DNA of 30,523 nucleotides, from assembly GCF_000485595.1 (NCBI RefSeq), contig NW_014577101.1, forward strand, positions 214,761-245,283, written 5' to 3'. Of the stretch, positions 29,014 to 30,523 are shown piece after piece (the first letter of the stretch is position 1; the number at the start of each line of letters is the position of its first letter). This DNA comes from Priapulus caudatus (taxonomy: Eukaryota > Priapulida > Priapulimorpha > Priapulimorphida > Priapulidae). The position numbers and the translations under genes are program-made. The notes below the pieces were generated by a model, which worked only from the letters and a program-made list of their open reading frames with translations, was not told the DNA's origin and searched no databases.

Positions 29014-29016
<3 letters not shown>
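27960..29016. other. Intergenic or intronic, no recognisable gene
   Basis: Unique sequence. The 87-residue plus ORF at 28668-28931 begins in a T/C-rich stretch and has no recognisable domain. ATGCATGCATGCGCGCAT near 28490 is a short alternating palindromic run. Confidence 0.5.

Positions 29017-29067
<51 letters not shown>
29017..29067. repeat. (GT)n microsatellite
   Basis: About 25 GT units followed by a short (CT)n and the duplicated flank sequence. Confidence 0.95.
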
Positions 29068-29069
<2 letters not shown>

Positions 29070-29095
29070 TCTCTCTCTTACACAGTTTGGCTCGC
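29068..29095 (+). repeat. Microsatellite-flank repeat, copy 2
   Basis: Identical over 28 nt to 25930-25957, same orientation. The identity ends after GGCTCGC in both copies. Confidence 0.75.
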
Positions 29096-30440
29096 GACGA
29101 CGTAGAATTGGACGTAACGTGATGCGGTGTGCTTAACCGGGTGTCGCTTGGTCGACTCCCGTTTCGGTTAGAAGTAAATTGCTACAGCTATTGAGTTGGA
29201 CTATAGTTGCCAGAGTTGATAGCCTCGAAGGTCGAATGCACTGTGTGGTAGGACGAGAGGATACCGCGGGAAAGGTTTACGTATATATATACGACATGAA
29301 TAGTTAAATCAACAATAGTAGAGTTCAAGATCAATTGCGTTAAAAAGCTGTTGCTTGCGTATTTGTCTTGCGAATCTTGCATTTCATTTAAACGTAAATA
29401 GCGAATGAACGGCGAGGCGGGAACATAGTATTTCACGCTTTCTCCTGTGACGTTTTCAAGGGCGCATATGTTTTACAACCGCGCTAGTACGCCAGGGGAA
29501 CGGTCGCTGACCAGAAATAAGCACGAAATAGGCAGACAGCTAATCCGTAAATTTACACACGTATACAATTGCAATCAACCCGTAATGTAATTATCTCACA
29601 CGCCGAGCGAAATGTTTGCAAACATGTTAGAGGCGATATATGCAAGCGTGTAAAAGGCTGATTGTTGTTAGCATGGCGGTTGATGGCATGCTAGCATAGT
29701 AAGCAGAACCACGCAAAGGATTTAGTGGCAATTATTTGTATAGCTATGATCGTCTGTTATCTGTAGTCTTGTTGCTTCAGTGCCATTGTAGAGTCAGTAT
29801 CTAGCACACATTAGCATCTATATGAGCCATGCTAGATTCCCACCTCATACAGACCTCCTTCTTCACCGATGCCCATGCTCTTTCGTCTCTCCCCTCTCTT
29901 GGCACGCGAATTCATCTCCTCCCCCTCGATCATTTGATTCTCTCCTTCCCTTTCTATGTCGCGTTTTATACTTTCCGTATTTTTTCCCCGACTGAGAAAC
30001 GCCCGTCTTTTGACGGTAACTACGTCCGTCCGTTCTGCCTCATTCTAATCGGAAATATCGTCTCCGTACTCGCTTTGTGCTGTCGCGCACGGAAAAATCA
30101 ATGAGGCTGAGTAACTTTCGGTGATTTCGCGTCCAATGTGCACGCTGTGTCATTGCCTGCTCGCGGGTGCAATGCAGGCCAGTGAACCTGCTGACTGATT
30201 CGCATAGCGTGTGGCTGAGGGCAGACTGTGCATGGGACTCTGTTCGAACGCCTCACGGCCGCGTATTCAGACGCATGTATAGCAATTCAAAAGCAATTGG
30301 CCAGACAACAGTTCACAAATTGATCGGACTCGTGAGATGGCTTCGAGCCATGGCTTCGCAGCCGGCGAGGCACATTTTACGGGGGCTCGTGACAGCAAAT
30401 GCGCGAGTATGCTAAAGAAGCAGCGCCAACACGCACAGTT
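29096..30440. other. Intergenic or intronic, no recognisable gene
   Basis: Unique sequence with a C/T-rich patch at about 29868-29965. ORFs at 29829-30104 and 30167-30415 have no recognisable domains or splice context. Confidence 0.5.
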
Positions 30441-30467
30441 CCTATCTATCCATCCATCCATCCATCC

Positions 30468-30523
<56 letters not shown>
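30441..30523. repeat. (CATC)n/(CTAT)n tetranucleotide array, runs off the window
   Basis: CTAT, then about five CCAT units, then (CTAT)n to the last base. On the minus strand it reads GATA/GATG. The array is cut by the window edge, so its length is unknown. Confidence 0.95.

Noticed and set aside
29149-29162. TTGGTCGACTCCCG as a tRNA/SINE B box
   Set aside because: The sequence 30-60 nt upstream does not resemble an A box and no cloverleaf pairing is seen.
1-30523. A novel defence, biosynthetic or mobile gene system
   Set aside because: No intact coding sequence, recombinase, polymerase or nuclease motif was seen on either strand. The window is repeat-rich animal non-coding DNA.

Overview
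This window looks like non-coding DNA from an animal (metazoan) nuclear genome, and I could not identify any intact protein-coding gene. The signs are long perfect microsatellites of many classes, minisatellites, one 25-N assembly gap inside a CA repeat, no dense or co-directional ORF arrangement, no operon-like spacing, and a TTAGGG-type telomeric repeat. CpG is not visibly depleted (many CG-rich stretches), so a CpG-depleted vertebrate is unlikely. TTAGGG argues against most arthropods (TTAGG) and nematodes (TTAGGC). An invertebrate such as a lophotrochozoan or basal deuterostome would fit, but this is inference. The open reading frames I examined are either chance ORFs or translations of simple repeats (polyH/T, polyS/L, polyC/V, polyY/I and similar).

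Layout. 1-6190: mostly unique AT-leaning intergenic DNA with small homopolymer, CAT and TA tracts. 6191-6361: a possible 171-bp miniature element with terminal inverted repeats. 6990-7143: pyrimidine and ATT tracts. 8220-8558: an old ~120-bp local duplication. 9271-9410 and 14135-14230: two copies of a 76-bp identical dispersed repeat, each ending in (TA)n. 11772-12300: a duplicated flank around a CA microsatellite that contains the assembly gap. 13017-13455: a long GA tract. 14287-14625 (minus strand): a possible decayed C2H2 zinc-finger array. 15324-15565: a 12-bp minisatellite followed by a CCA tract. 18051-18690: a 17-bp minisatellite and a CATA/CATG array with higher-order structure. 19640-20105: ATT and CTT tracts. 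20520-21020: CpG-rich block. 21160-21868: two long CA arrays and a strong palindrome between them. 22801-23118: GA tract. 23290-23610: cluster of TAAT cores. 24198-24424: telomeric repeats enclosed by an inverted repeat. 24430-25490: CpG-rich DNA. 25434-25660: the best candidate functional element in the window, a core promoter plus an ATG-free first exon ending in a consensus splice donor. 25795-30523: CT, TG, pentanucleotide, GT and GATA-type arrays. If the promoter is real, this part would be first-intron sequence.

No genes can be shown to work together. The items most worth checking are the candidate promoter and first exon at 25.4-25.7 kb (palindromic E-box GTCACGTGAC, TATTAAAA, and an initiator match 31 nt downstream), the inverted repeat around the telomeric tract, the 76-bp dispersed repeat, the possible TIR element at 6.2-6.4 kb and the zinc-finger relic at 14.3-14.6 kb. 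I see no CRISPR array, rRNA gene, convincing tRNA gene, viral gene or toxin gene.
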